The notes beneath the pieces are model-generated. The model had not been told where the DNA came from, did not search any database, and worked only from the letters and a program-made list of their open reading frames with translations. The position numbers were made by a program, and so were the translations under genes. Of a stretch of 64,000 nucleotides of DNA, positions 59,401-64,000 are shown piece after piece. The DNA comes from Palaemon carinicauda (lineage: Eukaryota; Arthropoda; Malacostraca; Decapoda; Palaemonidae). The stretch spans positions 75,691,797 to 75,755,796 of the forward strand of contig NC_090751.1 in the NCBI RefSeq assembly GCF_036898095.1. Reading direction: 5' to 3'. Each line of letters starts with the position of its first letter. Position 1 is the first letter of the stretch.

Positions 59401-62400
59401 ATAGCGGGTGCAGTGATTGCAGTAGTCGTGGCGGCAGAGGCAAGGTTGCGGAATGGGCCGTCCCTACAACCCACTATTCATGTTGATGTATGCTTTGCCA
59501 ACTTAGGAGAGTGGTCCTGCGTCCAAGCGGTGCCGGACACTGGTGCCCAGGTTTGTGTTGCAGGACCCGCTATTCTTGCGACGTTGAACATAAAACCAGC
59601 TAAGGTGAGGTTAAAGGGAGGATTGCGAGACTTCGCCAACCTGCATCTGAAGTGTTTAGGTTCAACTTCTTGCACCATAGAATACAAGGGGAGGCATACA
59701 ATTCAGGAAGTATACTTCGTAAAGTCCTCCACTGATTTTTATTTATCCCTGGATGCTTGGAAGAAACTTGGTCTAGTGCCAGAAACGTTTCCTTACCACG
59801 CTCCCTTCACGGACTCTGCTCCCGCAGCAGCTAGTACAACCCTTACATTAGCGGAAGCAACTGATCAACCCATGAGACCGTCGGCCATTCCATTTCCCCC
59901 TAGTGAGGAGAATATTACCAGATTAGAAAACTGGTTATTAGTCCATTTTTCAAGTACGACTTTCAACACTGAGAGAGAACCCCTCCCGGTAATGGATGGG
60001 GAACCCCACCGTATTCACTTATTACCTGACGCAGTTCCTTACGCCAGCCACACACCTGCGTCGGTATCTAAGCACTGGGAAAAGGAGGTGAAAGCCCAGT
60101 TGGAGGAGGACGTCAAGAGAGGGGTCCTACAAAGAGCTCCCCCTGGAGAGCCCACGGAATGGTGTTCACGTATGATGGTCGTGGCCAAGAAAACAGGGCA
60201 ACCCAGACGTACGGTCAACTACCAAAAACTTAATGCAAGTTGTAGAAGGGAGACGCACCATACCCCTACGCCCTTCGATATGGTATCCAGCATTCCCCTT
60301 TGCTCATACAAGACTGTGGCCGACGCCTATTGGGGATTTCACCAGGTAGAGCTGGACAAGGAGACCATACCCCTAACCACGTTCATCACACCTTGGGGTA
60401 GGTACCAATACCAAAGGACACCAATGGGACATTGTTCTGCCTCCGACGCATATACACGCCGTTTCGATGATGCCATTGAAGAAGTACCCAGGAAGTTTAA
60501 GTGTGTGGACGATACACTTCTGTAAGATTCGAGCGTAGAAAGCGCCTTTTGGCATGTGTACGACTTCCTCACTGTCTGTGCATACAATGGCATCACTTTG
60601 AAACCAGAAAAATTCAAGTTTTGCAAGAAAGAAGTGGAATTTGTCGGATTCGAGGTCGGTTGGGACTCCTACAAGCCTTCAGAAGATTATTTATCTGCCA
60701 TAAAAAGTTTTTCTATGCCCCAAAAGTCCACAATATCCGACATCAGGTCATGGTATGGTTTTGTCAATCAGCTGGCCCCCTTCCTGACAACGGCGCCCAT
60801 CATGACCCACTTTAGAGACCTGCTGAAGAAGCCCTTGGGCAAACAGGTCTATTGGGATGAGCACCTTCAGGAAAAGTTTCGTCAAGTGCAAGATATCGTT
60901 TGCAAGTTGGCCAAGGACGGCCTCACCTACTACGATAAGCTGCGGCCGACTGTTGCAGTCACTGACTGGAGTAAGGAGGGGGTGGGCTTCGTCATCCTCC
61001 AATAATATTGCAGTTGTACCTCCGTCGAAACCCCCTTCTGTTGTAGAGATGGTTGGAGAATAGCACTTTGCGGCAGTTGGTTCCTCACGCCCGCCGAGTC
61101 TGTGTATGCAGCTGTGGAGGGGGAAGCCCTTGCAGTGGCTTGGTGCTTAAAAAAGGCAAGGTTGTTCTTATTGGGCTGCCCGAACTTAACCATTGTCACG
61201 GACCACCACCCCTTAGTCAAGTTACTAGGCAATAGGAGTCTCGGCGACATTACCAACCCCAGACTGTTTAGATTAAAGGAGAAAACATTATTGTATAATT
61301 TCAACGTTAAATATCTACCAGGCAAGAGAAATCATGCTGCTGACTTTTTCTCTCGTTTTCCTACCCTGAGGACGACGCCAGATAGACAGGATGCGAGCTT
61401 CAACGAAGAATTAATGATTGCTATGGTGTCAGCACTCGCAGAAAACCTACAGGAGCAGCGCACTATAGACGAGAAAACTGTTGAAGAGGCAGCCCTGGAC
61501 GACCCAGCATATCAGCTGCTAGTCGCTCGAGTGAATGCAGGGGATTGGAACCCGAAGAAATCTCAAGAAATTGCATGTTTGAGGCCCTTCTACCGCATCA
61601 GAGAACGTCTCTCTATATCTGGCAACCTAGTCACATACTGTTTCAACGACAACTGCATCCGCCTTGTCATTCCCGAAGGGCTCCGTCACCAGATAACCGC
61701 CAACCTCCATGCTGTACATCAAGGCCTAGATACAATGTTGAGGAGAGCGAGGCATTCAGTCTATTGGCCAGGCATCGAGGGTGACCTCCAGCATCATCGT
61801 TCACGATGTACATCGTGCGACGCCCACGCACCATCACTTCCTGCCGAAGTCATGAAAATTACCCCTGCCCCAGAGTATCCGTTCCAACAGACTGTCATGG
61901 ACCTGTTTCAGCTCGAAGGACGCATGTATATGGCATATTGTGACAGGCTTACAGGCTGGCTAGAAATAGCCCACTTCCCCAATGGCACTTCGTCTGCAAA
62001 GGTCATGACAAAACTTAGGCATTGCTTCACTCGATGGGGAGCACCCGAACAATTGTCTACCGACGGCGGCACCAACCTGGTGAGTGAAGAGATGATGACC
62101 TTCTACAGGAGATGGAGAGTTGACATACGCCTATCATCGGCCCACTATCCGCAGTCAAATGGGAGAGCCGAGGCCGCGGTTAAGTCCGTGAAAAGGATAA
62201 TTAGAACAAGTATCTGTGGGACTGGAAGCCTCAATAACGACAAGGTATCATTGGCCATGCTACAATACCTGAACACACCTTTAAGAGGTATAAATAAATC
62301 TCCGGCGCAACTGGCAACTGGGAGACAGTTACGGGACGGTGTACCGACTGCAAAACTCAACTATATGATAGACCAACACTGGAGAAAATCCATTAGAAAA

Positions 62401-62754
62401 AGAGAACTTCAAGTAGCAGAGAAAAATGAGAAGATAATTGAAAGCGGCAGCGACAGGAGGCTAACACCCTTACAGCCAGGTACTCACGTTAGGATTCAGA
62501 ACCAGATGACCAAGGCCTGGGACAGGCTGGGAATCATAGTCGATCAACAACCTCATAGACAGTACATCGTGAGACTAGATGGTAGTGGGCGTCCGTCCAT
62601 AAGGAACAGAAGACACCTCAAAGTCACTGAACTGCCCGTCAATGAGACAAGAGGAGCCACTCCTACCGACGACAAAATGGGTCATGAGCCTAAGTTTCCC
62701 CCATCAGCGCCAGAGGTACGGCCTCCAAGGAAGAGAGAGGCCCTGCCTGGATGA
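59401..62754 (+). pseudogene. G3 protease, RT, RNase H, integrase (two stops)
   Basis: Protease PDTGAQVCVAG near 59535. RT: WCSRMMVVAKKTGQPRRTVN, VADAYWGFHQVEL, TPMGHCSASDAY, catalytic CVDDTLL near 60510 (Cys for Tyr), then TAA 60523. Thumb and RNase H: VGFEVGW, VAVTDWSKEGVGFVILQ, TAA 61003, VYAAVEGEALAVAW, VTDHHPLVKLL, KRNHAADFFSR. Integrase: H-H-C-C (HAVHQGLD...CTSCDAH), Asp in MDLFQLEG, STDGGTNL, Glu in NGRAEAAVKS, then a C-terminal RLDGSGRPSIRNRRHLK module. Apart from the stops all catalytic residues look present. Confidence 0.88.
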
Positions 62755-62981
62755 ACGATTATGTTTAATTATCTCTGCTTTGATCTTGCATTTATAAAAT
62801 TAAAAATTCTGTTTTATTTTACTGCACTTAGACGTGCATTGATTTCATATTTACAAAATTATATTTTGTAGGAAATTTTAAGTTAGGTTGGTGTTGCATT
62901 CACGACTCAATTATAGTGCAAATCTTACAATGCTGATGTAGTTATTGTTTCATTTGAGATTACGTTAATGCTGTCGATGTT

Positions 62982-63062
<81 letters not shown>

Positions 63063-63216
63063 TTCACGTTACCATTAATTATTACGATTATGATTTACCT
63101 TATATGTCTGATGTTTTACATTAAGAGAGTATAGAATTTTGTTTGTCATATCTGCTTTTGATATTATCATTTATAAGTTTTGAAAATATTACCCTCGTAA
63201 TATTTTGGGAGGGAGA
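62755..63216 (+). repeat. G3 3' UTR with (CT)n and polypurine tract
   Basis: A (CT)n tract of about 74 bp occupies 62986-63059. GGGAGGGAGA at 63208-63216 precedes the 3' LTR as the polypurine tract. No ORF. Confidence 0.85.
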
Positions 63217-63394
63217 TGTAAGATGAGGCTGCTTGCAGCGCCTAAGCTCCACCCACATAAGTGACGTCATTGTCTACGTCACGGGCTATCTGTATTTCCT
63301 TCCGCTGTGCATGATGCAGCAGCATCAGTTGCAATGAAGATACGAAACAACGCTGACTGTCATTTCTTGATCCTGCCTAGGTTAAGATCCAACA
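63217..63394 (+). repeat. G3 3' LTR
   Basis: 178 bp, same length as the 5' LTR, TGTAAGATGAGG...GATCCAACA, with about four substitutions. Confidence 0.93.
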
Positions 63395-64000
63395 CGAACA
63401 GAAAATTTATTTTCTGTATTAGCTCCTTTAAAGTACAATCCTCATTGTTTAAGTTCGAAGCATAGTGTAAGACTTTGACCAACGACCATGTAATGGGCTT
63501 TAGAGAGGTTGTCGGCTTGGGTCTAGTGTATGCTTTGGTACCTTAAAAAAGGTTTCGCTTATGAGGTCCATCTCAAAGGCGTACAGAAGAGGTCTAGTTA
63601 AGGCCGACTTACATGTGGTTATCGTAGTGGAAGTCAGGCCTCGTTCAAGTAGGTAAAAGAAGAAAGAGAGACAGAAACCTTTGAAATTTCTATTGGTCAC
63701 CTTGTTTCACAAGGGGTGCCCCTTTTTTCCAAGACAATTCACATTGTCTCCTGGTTGGACTTGACTTGTACTCTACAATGAAGTCGGTCACATTCTTCGA
63801 GATTCCGAACTTTTGTTCGCTGTTAGGGCGAAAAAATCCTGAAATGCAGGTTGTTAGTTCTCGGGGATGAAATGTAACAGCCAACTTCTGCACCAAATTT
63901 GATAAAGCTGGGTACGGCAGAGGAAACAGCTACAGTTTCAATTCTAGAATTAGAGGAAACCAATTGTTTCTTAGCCATTTGGGGACCACTACAGGAGTTG
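63395..64000 (-). pseudogene. DIRS-H recombinase N-terminal half and RNase H end
   Basis: From the window edge: TPVVVPKW-like connection motif, then a different frame KFGISKNVTDFIVEYKSSPT and RRQCELSWKKG, shift, TNRNFKGFCLSFFFYLLERG and TTITTCKSALTRPLLYAFEM. Several frame changes. Homologous to DIRS-D 21100-21660. Confidence 0.8.

Larger units (their letters stand above)
58132..63394 (+). mobile_element. G3: Ty3/gypsy retrotransposon with 178-bp LTRs in DIRS-H
   Basis: Complete element: LTR, PBS, Gag-Pol in one frame, 3' UTR, PPT, LTR. The 5-bp target duplication CGAAC is at 58127-58131 and 63395-63399. Order Gag, CCHC, protease, RT, RNase H, integrase. LTRs differ at about four positions. 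The polyprotein frame (58363-62754) has four in-frame stops but no frameshift that I can find. Confidence 0.94.
57640..64000 (-). mobile_element. DIRS-H: decayed DIRS element split by G3, runs out of window
   Basis: Reverse-strand DIRS remnants at 57640-58131 and 63395-64000 that rejoin across G3. From the window edge downward: connection end of RNase H (VVPKW near 63975), recombinase N-terminal half (EQKFGISKNVTDF, SSPTRRQCELSWKK, TTITTCKSALTRPLLYAFEM), then after G3 the recombinase C-terminal part and 3' end. The oldest-looking DIRS here. Confidence 0.8.

Overview
The window is eukaryotic repeat DNA with no host gene that I can recognise. The mix of DIRS-like tyrosine-recombinase retrotransposons, Ty3/gypsy elements, a 5'-truncated LINE family and long (TA)n and (CT)n microsatellites fits an arthropod. 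A decapod crustacean is my best guess, because DIRS1-like elements are abundant there, but this is inference.

The backbone is one reverse-strand Ty3/gypsy element (G1, LTRs at 5341-5935 and 54501-55118) that sits inside a (TA)n array. G1 carries about 6 kb of its own sequence spread over about 50 kb, because other elements inserted into it. From low to high coordinate these are: DIRS-D (6088-27917), which holds DIRS-C (6555-19572), which holds a TIR DNA transposon T1 (6610-17283), which holds DIRS-B (7219-15905); a LINE (28552-29751); DIRS-E (29940-36450); and a second gypsy G2 (37427-51697) with its own LINE insertion. Target-site duplications or rejoined reading frames support most steps. 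An 8.32-kb stretch covering the end of DIRS-E, part of G1, the end of G2 and the second LINE occurs twice in direct tandem (31226-39547 and 39548-47868).

Left of G1 lies DIRS-A (1-5098). Right of G1 lie a small non-autonomous LTR element (55281-56536) in the same (TA)n array, an unassigned AT-rich kilobase, and a decayed DIRS-H split by a complete gypsy G3 (58132-63394, 5-bp duplication CGAAC).

The DIRS copies share one plan: inverted terminal repeats, a short first exon (MSQPSASPSSGK or similar), a roughly 2-kb intron with a CCGGC-rich block, a Gag-like ORF with a Cys/His-rich start, RT-RNase H, a tyrosine recombinase in another frame, and an internal complementary region. DIRS-E lacks the intron precisely, as expected of a copy reverse-transcribed from spliced RNA. 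Nearly all coding regions carry stops or frameshifts; the clearest intact domain is the tyrosine recombinase of DIRS-B. The most interesting points are the intron presence/absence pair, the INT-before-RT order of G1, the insertion of one DIRS into the internal complementary region of another, and the long alternative open frame over RT-RNase H.
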